A DNA stretch of 64,000 bases from Psychromonas sp. CNPT3 (GCF_000153405.2 NC_020802.1:1073883-1137882), one strand, 5' to 3'. Positions 22,963 through 32,924 are shown, numbered from the stretch's first letter. The notes: a model not told the origin generated them from the letters alone. Program-made: numbers and translations.

Positions 22963-24729
22963 ATGACAAACCGACAGCATCAGAAAACCTCTTCGACGAT
23001 ATCAACGCTCAAAGATCTTGCGAAATTTGTAAACTATTCCCTAATGGAATCGCTCCACAGTGATCCTGACGCGACAATCGACGGTGAAGATCGCGCGCCA
23101 CGACAAGTTTTCTCTGGCCATTATGTCCCTGTCAAACCTACTCCAATTACAGATCCTGAGTATGTTGTGCACAGTAAAACCTTTTTTGCAGAGCTTGGCT
23201 TCACTGACAGTTTGGCTACGTCCTCGGACTTCGTTCGTATGTTCTCTGGCGATCTATCTCAGGTTCCTGAGTCGATGCGTAAGATTGGTTGGGCAACGGG
23301 GTATGCTCTTTCAATCTACGGCACTGAATACATTCAGCAGTGTCCATTTAAAACCGGCAACGGGTATGGAGATGGTCGTGCAATTTCTGTGCTTGAGGCT
23401 GTTATTAACGGCCAACGTTGGGAAATGCAACTAAAAGGCGCGGGTCGCACGCCATATTGTCGTGGCGCCGACGGTCGCGCTGTCTTGAGGTCGAGTATTC
23501 GCGAGTTCTTAGCGCAAGAGCACATGCACGCATTGGGCGTGCCGACATCACGATCTTTAAGTTTGTACGTTTCAAAAACGGAAAAGGTAAATCGACCGTG
23601 GTATTCGGATGGCTCGCACTCGGAGGATCCTGACATGCTTATCTCTGAAGCCGTCGCTATCTCGACACGTGTCGCTCCGTCGTTCATTCGTGTCGGTCAG
23701 CTCGAACTTTTTGCTCGCCGGGCGCGTAGAAATGAACACCCGAAAGCGATGCAAGAACTCGAAATGATAGTGTTGCACTTGATTGATCGTGAGTACGCTG
23801 ACGTTATCGATAGGCAGTTAACTACGCCAGAAAAAGTGCTAATGCTAGCGCGCGAGTTTCGTTCCCGCCTCACATCACTTATTGCTAACTGGATCCGTGT
23901 CGGTTTCTGTCAGGGTAATTTCAACAGTGATAATTGCGCAGTGGGTGGCTTTACACTTGATTATGGCCCCTTTGGCTTTTGTGATGTGTTTAATGCGCAT
24001 TATCAGCCTTGGACAGGTGGTGGTTATCACTTCTCGTTCATGAACCAACCAAGCGCCGCACAAAAAAACTTTGACATGTTTTGCTCAGCGTTACGACCGT
24101 TGTTGGTATCATATCAAAACGATTTACAAGAACTCGACGAGATCCAAAGAGCGTTTTCGAGCGTCATGCAAACAAAAATGCACACGATGTGGGCAGCAAA
24201 GCTGGGTTTGAGCTCGCTACAAACTGCGTCTCATAAGGCACTTTGTAACGAATTACGTATTGAGCTAGAAACGCTCATGATGCAAACACCGATTGATTAC
24301 ACTATTTTCTTTCGCGAGCTCTCATCGATACCCCGCGACATTGGTCCACTCAAAAAAAGCTTCTACAATAACGCTGCGCAGGGTGCAGATGCAAAAGAGA
24401 GGGACAAGCGCTGGGAAGAGTGGCTAGAAAAATGGAAGATGCTCATTAACAGTTGCTATGATGCGAATGTTACATCAGCCCAATCCATGGATGAAATTTC
24501 GATTGCGATGAAGCTCGTCAACCCAAAATACATTTTGCGAGAGTGGTTTTTGGTGCCGGCTTATCAGCAAGCAACTGCTGGCGATCACGCTCTCATTCGA
24601 GAGCTACAAGAGGTGATGACACAACCCTATGCCGAGCAGTCAAAGGATGTGGAAGATAAATTTTATAGGTTGAAACCACTTGAGTTCTTTGACGTGGGGG
24701 GATTATCGCATCTCAGTTGCTCATCGTGA
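22963..24729 (+). CDS. selO: Protein adenylyltransferase SelO
   Basis: The 588-residue protein is SelO (YdiU, UPF0061), a pseudokinase-fold enzyme that transfers AMP from ATP to Ser, Thr or Tyr of target proteins and is linked to redox stress. Family landmarks: [12 protein letters not shown], the GATP-type site around [20 protein letters not shown] with the key Lys and Arg, [20 protein letters not shown], and [21 protein letters not shown]. The C-terminus ends LSHLSCSS: bacterial SelO has a Cys-type C-terminal motif where mitochondrial forms have selenocysteine. Length is normal for the longer bacterial class. Codon use looks somewhat more GC-rich than its neighbours. Confidence 0.93.
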   Translation: MTNRQHQKTSSTISTLKDLAKFVNYSLMESLHSDPDATIDGEDRAPRQVFSGHYVPVKPTPITDPEYVVHSKTFFAELGFTDSLATSSDFVRMFSGDLSQVPESMRKIGWATGYALSIYGTEYIQQCPFKTGNGYGDGRAISVLEAVINGQRWEMQLKGAGRTPYCRGADGRAVLRSSIREFLAQEHMHALGVPTSRSLSLYVSKTEKVNRPWYSDGSHSEDPDMLISEAVAISTRVAPSFIRVGQLELFARRARRNEHPKAMQELEMIVLHLIDREYADVIDRQLTTPEKVLMLAREFRSRLTSLIANWIRVGFCQGNFNSDNCAVGGFTLDYGPFGFCDVFNAHYQPWTGGGYHFSFMNQPSAAQKNFDMFCSALRPLLVSYQNDLQELDEIQRAFSSVMQTKMHTMWAAKLGLSSLQTASHKALCNELRIELETLMMQTPIDYTIFFRELSSIPRDIGPLKKSFYNNAAQGADAKERDKRWEEWLEKWKMLINSCYDANVTSAQSMDEISIAMKLVNPKYILREWFLVPAYQQATAGDHALIRELQEVMTQPYAEQSKDVEDKFYRLKPLEFFDVGGLSHLSCSS

Positions 24730-24977
24730 TCTTTTTAGGCGCGTTACTTGGTGCGCCTTAGCGCTGACTCGTTCACTGTAAACGGAGCAATCTGCTAATA
24801 TCCATATTAACAATGATTGTTTTAGTTTGCTTGAGCGAGGCGTTAACGAGTGAGATAAATAGGGACGTTGATGGCGATCACGGTTAAGGCAATATAAGGT
24901 TATACGATTTTCTATCGCTCTTTGGATGCACACGCTATGATTAATGGATACTGCAGTTATGAAATCAGGATGAAATC

Positions 24978-25460
24978 ATGCTAATGCTAATAATTATTTT
25001 TTTAATATTATCTTCGCCACTCGCTTTGGCTTTTGTTTATGCAAAATTTAAAAAATTGCCTGTTGATATTAATAAATATGCTTGTTGGGGTTTAGGTCTG
25101 GCATTTATATTTTTCTTTATCGGTCATATCGTAAAAACGGATGGAATGGTTGAGATGCTTCCTCCGTGGCTACCTTTAAAAGTGACATTAATATATTTTA
25201 CGGGTGTTATCGAATTATTAGTGGGCATCGCTCTGTTCATACCCAAGTGGCAGACTTTGGCTGCAAAAGTGGGGATCTTTCTTTTTGTGATTTTCTTTCC
25301 CGCTAATATATACGCAGCTTTAAATAGTGTTGGGCTTGGTGGGCATCAGTTGGGCCCGGTATATTTACTGATACGAGCGCCATTGCAAATGTTATTGATT
25401 GCATGGGCGTACTTTCTTTGTGTAAAAAAACAGGATCACAAAACAAACAAGCATACGTAA
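24978..25460 (+). CDS. DoxX family membrane protein
   Basis: The 160-residue product has four to five helices. The pattern GHIVKTDGMVEMLPPWLPLK, then YFTGVIELLVGIALFIP, then FPANIYAALNSVGLGGHQLG and LIRAPLQMLLIAWAYF is that of DoxX-like proteins (DUF4281/MauE-DoxX group). The function is uncertain; the family is associated with redox processes in the inner membrane. AGGATG lies upstream. Confidence 0.83.
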   Translation: MLMLIIIFLILSSPLALAFVYAKFKKLPVDINKYACWGLGLAFIFFFIGHIVKTDGMVEMLPPWLPLKVTLIYFTGVIELLVGIALFIPKWQTLAAKVGIFLFVIFFPANIYAALNSVGLGGHQLGPVYLLIRAPLQMLLIAWAYFLCVKKQDHKTNKHT

Positions 25461-25471
25461 ATGCTTAGCCA

Positions 25472-25508
25472 AGCATTAATTCCTTTGGTATTAGGTATTA
25501 GGTATTAT
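25472..25508. repeat. MITE end remnant with triple GGTATTA
   Basis: ATTAATTCCTTTGGTA is one end of the MITE-like element, followed by TTA and then two further GGTATTA units, a short tandem repeat of its tip. The other arm is not present. Confidence 0.55.
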
Positions 25509-25534
25509 CTGTTTTGCAAAGCAGGAGGTCTTAA

Positions 25535-25939
25535 ATGGAGATGATGGTAAAGAAAAAATTTGAAACCTATCCCAAACACATTGCCGTTTTACTTGGTAAT
25601 ATACGTGATCTGATTTTGAGTGTTGCTAAAAAAGATGATCGTATTAAGATAACTGAAACGTTAAAGTGGGGTGAGCCGAGTTATATTTCAAACATTGGTA
25701 CGACGATCCGATTTGATTGGAAAGCTAAATCGCCACAACAATACTGTGTTTATTTTAATTGTAAAACATCCTTGATTGAAACCTTTAAAGAAGTATATGG
25801 CGATACATTTATCTATGACGGTCACCGCGCTATTATTTTTAAAATAAATCAAGAGCTACCATTAAAAGAGTTATCTCATTGTATTTCGATGTCATTACGT
25901 TACAAAAAAATCAAACATTTGAATCTGCTGGGTGCATAG
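25535..25939 (+). CDS. DUF1801 domain protein (YdhG-like)
   Basis: The 134-residue product matches DUF1801: ILSVAKKDDRIKITETLKWG, EPSYISNIGTTIRFDWKAKS, YCVYFNCKTSLIETFKEVYG, and HRAIIFKINQELPLKEL near the end. It is a small cytoplasmic protein of unknown function related to the iron-chaperone-like YdhG fold. AGGAGG precedes the ATG at good spacing. Confidence 0.85.
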   Translation: MEMMVKKKFETYPKHIAVLLGNIRDLILSVAKKDDRIKITETLKWGEPSYISNIGTTIRFDWKAKSPQQYCVYFNCKTSLIETFKEVYGDTFIYDGHRAIIFKINQELPLKELSHCISMSLRYKKIKHLNLLGA

Positions 25940-25994
25940 ATATATAACACTAAATTTAAAATGACCGGCTACACACATAGGAAACGTTTCTAGT

Positions 25995-26699
25995 ATGTCT
26001 GAACTTAACACGTTATATTCTAAAATGTGGACCGACTCTATTGATAAATTTAATACCAATACTTGTGTCGTCGACCCGTTAATTCACTATCCTGCTGATT
26101 TGCGGCGTGGCATTACAATATTGTCTTATTTTGATCAGTCAGTTGGCGTTAATATTTCTAATTTCTTAGCGGAATTAAAAACGATTGAACCCCATCAGTA
26201 TTACTATCCCCAAAATGAATTGCACCTGACCATCCTTTCAATTATTAGCTGTATCACAGGGTTTAAACTATCAGATATTGAGGTAGAGGCGTATTGCGAT
26301 GTATTTAAAGAAACGCTTAAAAATATGGGTGGATTTAAAGTTCAATATAAAGGAATTACGACCTCATCTTCTTGCATTTTAATTCAAGGCTTTCCTGATA
26401 TTAAACAGTTAAAACACCTAAGAGATTCATTACGGATAAACTTTAAAAAAGCAAAACTGCAATCAACTATTGATTCAAGATATAAAATAATAACGGCGCA
26501 TAGTACGGTTATGAGGTGCTTAACGCCCTTTGAAAATAGCCATAACCTTGTGAATATATTGCATAAATACAAAAATCATGACTTTGGTACACTCGACGTT
26601 AATTCATTAGAGCTTGTTTTTAATAATTGGTATCAAAACTTAGGCATAACTAAGCATTTATCGCGTGTTGAACTTAAGACTCGCGCTATAGTCGTATAA
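25995..26699 (+). CDS. 2H phosphoesterase / 2'-5' RNA ligase-like protein
   Basis: The 234-residue protein has both catalytic motifs of the 2H superfamily: LHLTILS near residue 77 and AHSTVMR near residue 172, each H-x-T. Around them lie EPHQYYYPQNE, YKGITTSSSCILIQGFP, KHLRDSLRINF and LELVFNNWYQN, a pattern found in proteins annotated 2'-5' RNA ligase or 'mutarotase'. It probably acts on RNA ends or cyclic phosphates. Its stop codon TAA (26697-26699) is the left flanking triplet of MITE copy D. Confidence 0.75.
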   Translation: MSELNTLYSKMWTDSIDKFNTNTCVVDPLIHYPADLRRGITILSYFDQSVGVNISNFLAELKTIEPHQYYYPQNELHLTILSIISCITGFKLSDIEVEAYCDVFKETLKNMGGFKVQYKGITTSSSCILIQGFPDIKQLKHLRDSLRINFKKAKLQSTIDSRYKIITAHSTVMRCLTPFENSHNLVNILHKYKNHDFGTLDVNSLELVFNNWYQNLGITKHLSRVELKTRAIVV

Positions 26700-26786
26700 T
26701 TGCAAAGGAACTAAAAAACAGATCCGTCTTGCTTGTTAACATTATCCCTACCAGCGTAGACATGAACTTAATTAATTCCATTGCTA
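26700..26786 (-). repeat. MITE-like element, copy D (87 bp, internally deleted)
   Basis: It starts TTGCAAAGGAACTAAAAAAC and ends TTAATTCCATTGCTA, with the shared inner block TCTTGCTTGTTAACATTATCC. About 70 bases of the middle are missing. The left TAA is the stop codon of the gene before it. Confidence 0.75.
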
Positions 26787-26860
26787 TGAGTAGCCATTTT
26801 AAAAACCAATAATGGGTTTTAAGCGCGGTGTTATATTATAAATTTATCCGGTGAGGTTTT

Positions 26861-27550
26861 ATGAAAACAATTGGTCTTTTGGGTGGAATGAGTTGGGAAA
26901 GTAGTGTTGGGTACTATCAAGCAATCAATCAAGGTGTCAAAGCGTCACTTGGCGGTTTACATTGTGCAAAAATTGCAATGTATAGTGTTGATTTTGATCC
27001 GATTGCAAAATTACAGCATAGTGGAGATTGGGAAGGTACCGCAAAAATACTTATTGAGGGGGCGAAGAGTGTTCAAGCCGCCGGTGCAGATTTTTTACTT
27101 ATATGCACAAATACAATGCATAAAGTCGCCCCACAAATAGAAGCCGCTATCGATATTCCATTGTTGCATATTGCAGATGCGACGGCCGACGTTCTTGTCA
27201 AAAAAGGGATCAAAAAGGTAGGGCTGTTGGGCACTGCTTTTACGATGGAGCAAGACTTTTATAAGGGGAGGTTGCAGAACAATTCTGGTTTAACGGTTAT
27301 CGTCCCGGATGAAGCGGATAGAAAAATTGTGCATAATGTTATCTATAAAGAACTTTGCTTAGGCAAAGCGATGCCGGCCTCTAAAATAGAATACTTAAGA
27401 ATTATCGAGTCTTTAGCTGCGCAAGGCGCTGAAGCGGTTATTCTTGGTTGTACTGAAATTGGCATGCTGGTGGATCAATCTGATACCGAGATAACACTGT
27501 TAGATACAACAACTATTCATGCTCAAAAAGCGGTTGAGTGGGCAATATAA
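26861..27550 (+). CDS. Aspartate/glutamate racemase family protein
   Basis: The 229-residue protein opens MKTIGLLGGMSWESSVGYYQ, diagnostic of the YgeA/RacX branch of Asp/Glu racemases. The two catalytic-Cys segments are FLLICTNTMHK and VILGCTEIGML. It interconverts L and D amino acids without a cofactor; broad-specificity D-amino acids of this type remodel the cell wall or biofilm. It is a cytoplasmic monocistronic gene with GTGAGG before the ATG. Length is normal. Confidence 0.9.
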   Translation: MKTIGLLGGMSWESSVGYYQAINQGVKASLGGLHCAKIAMYSVDFDPIAKLQHSGDWEGTAKILIEGAKSVQAAGADFLLICTNTMHKVAPQIEAAIDIPLLHIADATADVLVKKGIKKVGLLGTAFTMEQDFYKGRLQNNSGLTVIVPDEADRKIVHNVIYKELCLGKAMPASKIEYLRIIESLAAQGAEAVILGCTEIGMLVDQSDTEITLLDTTTIHAQKAVEWAI

Positions 27551-27653
27551 CACGCTCCGAAAACAGTGGAAGGAATCTAGCAATCAGTTATATTGTTGAT
27601 TGTTTCTGCTTTTAATGGGCACTTGTTGAATATTTTATAGCGCTTACTATTGC

Positions 27654-28538
27654 TTACCATTGCTTACAAAAAGCCATGAATTTTTTTATCAGTGGGCTTT
27701 GGTATTTATTTTTATGGATGACTAAATAAAAGGTGCGTGGCATTTTAACCGGTGTTTGAATTAAACTTACCCTACCTGCTGCGATAGCATGCTCGGCTGC
27801 AAGGGTAGATAAGCATCCTAAACCTAGCCCTGCGGATACACTGTTAATGAGCGCCTCCGTTGAATTTAATTGTAATGCTAAATGCCATTGTTTAAGCGTT
27901 GGCGCTAATGTATTAATAAAGCACTGTCTTGAGCCTGATCCTAATTCTCTTAACACCCAGTCACTATTTTCTAAATCACTGCTTTTAATGTTTGTTAGCT
28001 TTGTTAAAGGGTGATCATTGGCGCTAATAAGACACATTTCATCGCTGCTAAAAGGAAGAAAAATAAGATCATTATGCTGGACTTTACTTTCGATCAGCGC
28101 TAAATCGAGTTCAAAGTCGAGTAGTTTTTGACAAATGTTTGTTGAATTGGAAATAGATAGGTGCTGAGAAAAATGCTGTGTTTGTTGCCTAAATTGACTT
28201 ATCAAGTAAGGGCTGATGTGATTGCCAATCGTATTGCTACTGCCAATTTTTAATTGACCTGTTAAGGGATGATCATCACTAAACAAATGCTTAATATCCA
28301 TTGCTCTACGCAGTAACTCATCTGCTAAAGGTCGTAACTTCTTACCTTCTTGATTGAGTATGAGCCTTTTATTAACCCGATCAAATAAAGGCTGGCCTAA
28401 CTGTTTTTCAAGCTCTGAAAGTGCCATGCTAACCGCTGCTTTTGACATAAATAGGTGCTTAGCCGCCGCAGTTAGCGTGGTATGTTGGCTGATTGTATTA
28501 AATACACTCAGTTGTTTGAATGATATATTTGGGATCAT
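27654..28538 (-). CDS. LysR family transcriptional regulator
   Basis: The 294-residue protein has the LysR winged helix at residues 4-62 (LSVFNTISQHTTLTAAAKHL, then SKAAVSMALSELEKQLGQPLF) and a periplasmic-binding-like effector domain ending TFYLVIHKNKYQSPLI. It is divergently transcribed from the transporter at 28703 with about 164 bases between, so it probably controls that gene and itself. It resembles the YeiE group in layout. The effector is unknown. Confidence 0.9.
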   Translation of the reverse strand: MIPNISFKQLSVFNTISQHTTLTAAAKHLFMSKAAVSMALSELEKQLGQPLFDRVNKRLILNQEGKKLRPLADELLRRAMDIKHLFSDDHPLTGQLKIGSSNTIGNHISPYLISQFRQQTQHFSQHLSISNSTNICQKLLDFELDLALIESKVQHNDLIFLPFSSDEMCLISANDHPLTKLTNIKSSDLENSDWVLRELGSGSRQCFINTLAPTLKQWHLALQLNSTEALINSVSAGLGLGCLSTLAAEHAIAAGRVSLIQTPVKMPRTFYLVIHKNKYQSPLIKKFMAFCKQW

Positions 28539-28702
28539 GATTTCACACCTAATAGGTTATAATATGACACACGAAAGTTGTTCAGTTAATTTTAACTATT
28601 ATTCATTATAATTGGATATAAGTAAACGTTATGCAAGGGTAAAATAAACTTAATATGAAAGCATTTCAATAAATCTGATTTAAAGTATTAAGTGAGAATA
28701 CG

Positions 28703-29668
28703 ATGATAAAAAAAATAAAAATTAAATTAAGCTCGGTGCCCACACCCATGGCCGGATTAGCTTTGGGTATTGCAAGCTTAGGTTGGAGTTGGGAAAATAT
28801 CGCTCATTTACATGGCGTAGGGCAATGGACGAGCGCAATGATCGCGAGTGTGTTGTTAATTATTTTAGCTCTCAAATTTTTATTACTTCCCTCTACATTA
28901 AAAGAAGATCTGAGTCATCCCGTGATTGGTAGCGTGATCCCGACATTCACCATGGCGATAATGATCGTTTCCAATTCGTTAGGGCAGTTTTTTCCCCGAG
29001 CGGGAGATATATTATGGCTATGTGCGATTGGGCTACATATCGTCTTTTTAATGAGTTTCATTTATTATCGCGCTAAGTCGTTTGAACTGCATGATCTGCT
29101 ACCAAGTTGGTTTGTGCCTCCCGTTGGAATTATTGTGGCGAGCGTTTCTTTTTCAGGTGATCCTCAATTATATTGGGTAGCGCATAGTGCACTCATTTTT
29201 GGAATGCTTGCTTATGCCGTTATGTTACCAATTATGCTTTACCGTTTTATTTTTACATTTAATATTGCGGATAGCGCTAAGCCGACATTGGCGATATTAG
29301 CCGCGCCTGCGAGCTTATCTTTAGCGGGGTACTTCACACTGACAACCGATCCTTCTCCCATGATCATTGCTTTATTGTTTGGTATCGCGGTGTTGATGAC
29401 GAGTGTTACGTATTTAGCATTATTGAAGTTATTGAGGCTACCATTTAGTCCGGGTTATGCCGCTTTTACCTTCCCTTTAGTGATTGGTGCAACCGCATTA
29501 TTTAAGATGGTAGCTTGGATGCAAAGTAAAGAAATGCTCATTGAATATATCCAGCAGATAAGACTGTTAGCGATAGGGGAACTCTTTATTGCGACCATTA
29601 TTGTTATTTATGTTGCGATCAGGTATTTATATTTTTATCGGCCTAAGGCTACACCTCTCATTATTTGA
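28703..29668 (+). CDS. TDT/TehA-type membrane transporter
   Basis: The 321-residue protein has about ten helices and begins KLSSVPTPMAGLALGIASLG, the first helix of the tellurite-resistance/dicarboxylate transporter (SLAC1/TehA) family. The Phe-gate region is suggested by YAAFTFPLVIGATALFK. It probably conducts anions or small acids across the inner membrane. The neighbouring divergent LysR gene is the likely regulator. Length and hydropathy are normal for the family. Confidence 0.85.
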   Translation: MIKKIKIKLSSVPTPMAGLALGIASLGWSWENIAHLHGVGQWTSAMIASVLLIILALKFLLLPSTLKEDLSHPVIGSVIPTFTMAIMIVSNSLGQFFPRAGDILWLCAIGLHIVFLMSFIYYRAKSFELHDLLPSWFVPPVGIIVASVSFSGDPQLYWVAHSALIFGMLAYAVMLPIMLYRFIFTFNIADSAKPTLAILAAPASLSLAGYFTLTTDPSPMIIALLFGIAVLMTSVTYLALLKLLRLPFSPGYAAFTFPLVIGATALFKMVAWMQSKEMLIEYIQQIRLLAIGELFIATIIVIYVAIRYLYFYRPKATPLII

Positions 29669-29879
29669 AAAGATTTTGAAAGAGGCATTAATATCAGGTT
29701 ACTATTCATTAAACGCGGTAAATATAATAATAATCGTTAGCATCACCTCGTATTATTTTTAATTTATCGCGATCTCCAAGCAGATTGATAATTAACTTCT
29801 ATAATTATAAAAATTTGTAACATTATGTTACCTATACTATTAATTTAAATTTTACCTTCTAATAAAAAAGAGAATGCAT

Positions 29880-30038
29880 ATGAATAAAGTGATATTAATT
29901 ATACTTGCGATACTACTACCACCTGTTGCTGTTTTCATGAAAAGTGGGGTAGGTAAAGATCTTCTTATTAATATCGTATTGTGCTTATTATTTCTATTTC
30001 CGGGTATTATCCACGCGGTGTGGATATCAACAAAATAA
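29880..30038 (+). CDS. YqaE/Pmp3 family small membrane protein
   Basis: The 52-residue protein is short but has the full Pmp3/UPF0057 pattern: two helices with ILAILLPPVAVFMKSGVGKD between them and LLINIVLCLLFLFPGIIHAV at the end. Members are induced by salt or membrane stress and sit in the inner membrane. AAAGAGAATGC leads the ATG. Confidence 0.88.
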   Translation: MNKVILIILAILLPPVAVFMKSGVGKDLLINIVLCLLFLFPGIIHAVWISTK

Positions 30039-30141
30039 GTGTTTATTTCACTTTTAAGCTAATAAAAACAAGTCGATATATAAAGGGAAATAATGAACTT
30101 AATTTATCCCGATAATATATACGTCTATGTTAGGTTGTCAG

Positions 30142-30516
30142 ATGCCACATGTAGAAATTAAATATTCAGATAACGTGGAGATAAATACGAATGATATCTT
30201 CGATCTCATCGAAGATATCATTAATAAAAAAGATCCCAGTGCGGGAGAATGTAAGTCAAGAGCTTACCCTTGCGCAGAGTATAAATACTCCCATATCCTA
30301 GTCATTGTCTCGTTATTAACGAAGCCACACAGAGATGAAAAATTCACGCATCAATTAAGCCATGAACTTGAGCTGGCAATTAAAAATCATCTTAAACAAA
30401 GCGTGTATTTTTCGCTGAGTATCGAATACAGCTTAGCTTATTACACCACTAATATTCATCTTGTAGAGGGTGATATATTGAGAGACATTACTCATACTAA
30501 AAAACTTAAAAAGTGA
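30142..30516 (+). CDS. Tautomerase/CHMI-like protein with MITE-derived C-terminus
   Basis: From the ATG at 30142 the product starts MPHVEIKYSDN, as in 5-carboxymethyl-2-hydroxymuconate isomerase, where Pro after Met is the catalytic base; this favours 30142 over 30127. Later ECKSRAYPCAEYKYSHILVI and YFSLSIEYSLAYYTTNIH are consistent with that fold. The last seven residues (TKKLKK region) and the stop are encoded by MITE copy E (30495 on), so insertion trimmed and replaced the natural end. An intact catalytic role is likely but the substrate is not clear. Confidence 0.6.
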   Translation: MPHVEIKYSDNVEINTNDIFDLIEDIINKKDPSAGECKSRAYPCAEYKYSHILVIVSLLTKPHRDEKFTHQLSHELELAIKNHLKQSVYFSLSIEYSLAYYTTNIHLVEGDILRDITHTKKLKK

Positions 30517-30583
30517 TCCGTATTATTTGTTGAAGTTATCCCTCCCTGCGTAAAACAGGATGACGAAATTCATTCCACTGCTA
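30495..30583 (-). repeat. MITE-like element, copy E (89 bp, internally deleted)
   Basis: It runs from TACTAAAAAACTTAAAAAG to CATTCCACTGCTA with inner TTGTTGAAGTTATCCCTCC; a TAA triplet follows (30584-30586). It supplies the end of the gene before it. Confidence 0.7.
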
Positions 30584-30686
30584 TAACTCGCGATAATATG
30601 GGCGCTATATATGGATCGTGAATTTAGAAGCGCTGCATATAATCAAATAAAACGTTATTGTCCGTCCTAATAAGGGAATTATCTAA

Positions 30687-31103
30687 ATGATTAAATCTGA
30701 AGCTAAATGTCTTTGTGGCGCGGTAAAAATTACCGCTGAGGAAATTGATCCCATGTTTACCGTTTGTCATTGTCAATCGTGTCGAACTTGGGGAGGCGCC
30801 CCCTTTTTTGCGGTTAAATGTGGCACAAAAGTCAAAATTGAAGGCATAGACAAGGTCAAAATGTATGAATCGTCATCTTGGGCATCTCGGGGTTTTTGCA
30901 TCGAATGCGGAACGCATTTATTTTATAAGCTCAAAGAAAGCGGTGAATATAATATGCCTGTCGGTCTTTTTTCAAGCTTGAAAGGCTTAAAAATGGATAT
31001 ACAATATTTTAGTGATGTTCGCCCTAGTTATTATTGTTTTTCAAATGAAACAAAAGAGATAACAACGGCTGAAATTATGGCTTTTTTTGCCTCTAAAATG
31101 TGA
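30687..31103 (+). CDS. GFA family protein (glutathione-dependent formaldehyde-activating-like)
   Basis: The 138-residue protein carries the GFA zinc ligands: CLCGAVKI near the start, CHCQSCRTWGG, and GFCIECGTHLFYK. Members are related to glutathione-dependent formaldehyde-activating enzyme and centromere protein V; most bacterial copies have unknown substrates. It is cytoplasmic. The last strand NMPVGLFSSLKGLKM is typical. TAAGGG lies upstream of the ATG. Confidence 0.88.
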   Translation: MIKSEAKCLCGAVKITAEEIDPMFTVCHCQSCRTWGGAPFFAVKCGTKVKIEGIDKVKMYESSSWASRGFCIECGTHLFYKLKESGEYNMPVGLFSSLKGLKMDIQYFSDVRPSYYCFSNETKEITTAEIMAFFASKM

Positions 31104-31166
31104 TAGAAACTCTTTATAATCATCAAGGCATCAAAATAAATAATGAAAAACCCCATCTAACCTATG

Positions 31167-31204
31167 CACAAATAATGATAATGTATTATTTATCATTATT
31201 TGTG
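31167..31204. repeat. Perfect 15-bp inverted repeat
   Basis: CACAAATAATGATAA (31167-31181) and TTATCATTATTTGTG (31190-31204) form a perfect stem with an 8-base loop. It lies between the GFA gene and the first nuclease-like lipoprotein. No T-run follows, so it may be a regulator or RNA-processing site rather than a terminator. Confidence 0.65.
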
Positions 31205-31375
31205 TGAAAGTAGCAAAAAAATGGTTACACGTTATCTTCATATCTTATTATTTAATACAAAAAAATAACGGCCACGGCACAATGTCGCCTTAATCCCACT
31301 CATTTAAAATACGCTGTCATATTGGTGAAATATATATTCTTTATCATAATGTTTTTTAACTGAAGAGTATTAATA

Positions 31376-32920
31376 ATGAAAAAAACACTGCTTGCTACTA
31401 TTATTATCTCCTTATTAACAACTGGTTGTGATAGCTCAAACGACACCGAGCCAATGCCAACGCCAACGATTAAAACCACGGAGTTAACCGTGCTTACGGC
31501 AAATGTTTGGAATGAATTAAGCCATGACTATAACGATGCAATCGAAAATCCTGAAGGCAAAATCGCCTATCTACTTGCTGTTGATGAAATGAAAAATGCA
31601 AAGGCCGATATAATATTACTTCAAGAATCGGGTGGAACAAGTGCGCGTTTAGCTGAAGATTTAAATATGTATTTATGGCAAGGCTCTGATGTAATAGCCG
31701 ACACCGCTATTCTCTCTAAATACCCTATCATGGAGGTATTTGACAATACATCAAGTCTGAACAGTAAAGATGAGTCTGACACTGCACGTCGCGCAAATGT
31801 AGGGGTTAAACTTGATGTCAACGGGCGTGATGTTGTTGTTTGGTCTAATCATTTAGATTATACGCACTATATTAATTATGATGCGCGTGGGGGAGATGGG
31901 GTGACTTGGAGTGCTCGATTTGGCTGCGTACAAGTGACCGATACTGATGAGCTATATCGTAAAAACATGGCATCGAAACGTCCGGCACAAATTCAGTATG
32001 TGATTGATAATGTCAAACCGTTGATCCATTCAGACACGCTTATTATTGTGGGCGGCGATTTTAATGAGCCCTCAGGGCTTGATTGGACGGATGCGACTGA
32101 AAGTATGTTTGATCATAAAGGGGTGAGCTTTAATTATGAAAGCAATAAACGTTTATTAAATGCAGGGTTAACGGATACTTATCGAGAAATTTATCCTGAT
32201 CCAGTGACCCATCCTGGTATTACTTGGCCCTATAACAATGAAGATAGTTGGATGGATACAAAGAGTTATCTCCGTCAATGTGGGCGCTATCTTGATGATC
32301 GAGATCGTATTGATTTTATTTATTATAATGCGCAAGCAACAGGTGTTAAGTTATCTGCGAGCACCGTAGTCGGCCCTTATAGTAAGGAATTTTTTAAGCC
32401 TGTTGATGATAATGATTATAGTCAATTACAAGATATACATGAGGGGCTTAACATTGATGAGGATGGAAAATCACATTACAGTAAACGCCAATGGCCGTCT
32501 GATCACTTATGGTATAAAAGCGTGTTCTCGCTACAAACACAAGCGATATCGACAACGAAGATACAATATTTTACCCCTCAATTTGAGCATGTGACTTATG
32601 AAAAACAAGATCATGATATTAAAATATCCTTTAATCTCACGCATCTTGATTTATGGAATAACGAAATGAATTATATTTTTGAGCTCACGCCTCGTTATCA
32701 ACATGCAACATTTGATAATAACTTACAAACTCAGCCCTTGAGAGAAAAACCATTGGCTGAAGATGTGGTGAATATAATGCTTAATGAGGATTCGTTAAAT
32801 CGTTTAATAAAAGATAAAGCAGATTTGCAGATCCGTTACACGGTATCTGAAAATGTGGATGGTTATCATAAAATTTATGCAGTAAAAACTATCCCTCTTT
32901 CCACTTTGATAGCACTGTAA
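31376..32920 (+). CDS. Secreted endonuclease/exonuclease/phosphatase-fold lipoprotein 1
   Basis: The 514-residue protein begins with a lipoprotein signal (SLLTTGC, acylated Cys18). The EEP fold spans about residues 35-385: LTVLTANVWNEL, ADIILLQESGG (metal-binding Glu), TAILSKYPIMEVF, VVVWSNHLDYTHY (His), LIIVGGDFNEPSG (Asp, Asn), DRIDFIYYN and the terminal SDHLWYKS (Asp-His). All catalytic elements of a metal-dependent nuclease or phosphatase are present. A separate C-terminal beta domain follows (about 395-514). It acts outside the cytoplasm on DNA, sphingomyelin-like or phosphoester substrates. It has a close paralogue immediately downstream. Confidence 0.87.
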   Translation: MKKTLLATIIISLLTTGCDSSNDTEPMPTPTIKTTELTVLTANVWNELSHDYNDAIENPEGKIAYLLAVDEMKNAKADIILLQESGGTSARLAEDLNMYLWQGSDVIADTAILSKYPIMEVFDNTSSLNSKDESDTARRANVGVKLDVNGRDVVVWSNHLDYTHYINYDARGGDGVTWSARFGCVQVTDTDELYRKNMASKRPAQIQYVIDNVKPLIHSDTLIIVGGDFNEPSGLDWTDATESMFDHKGVSFNYESNKRLLNAGLTDTYREIYPDPVTHPGITWPYNNEDSWMDTKSYLRQCGRYLDDRDRIDFIYYNAQATGVKLSASTVVGPYSKEFFKPVDDNDYSQLQDIHEGLNIDEDGKSHYSKRQWPSDHLWYKSVFSLQTQAISTTKIQYFTPQFEHVTYEKQDHDIKISFNLTHLDLWNNEMNYIFELTPRYQHATFDNNLQTQPLREKPLAEDVVNIMLNEDSLNRLIKDKADLQIRYTVSENVDGYHKIYAVKTIPLSTLIAL

Positions 32921-32924
32921 CAGA

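Noticed and set aside
23060-24063. Several long open frames inside selO on both strands
   Set aside because: Shadow frames caused by the higher GC of this gene; selO itself accounts for the region.
27541-27640. Possible attC after the racemase gene
   Set aside because: Starts ATATAACACGC, but the right side does not pair and lacks a core.
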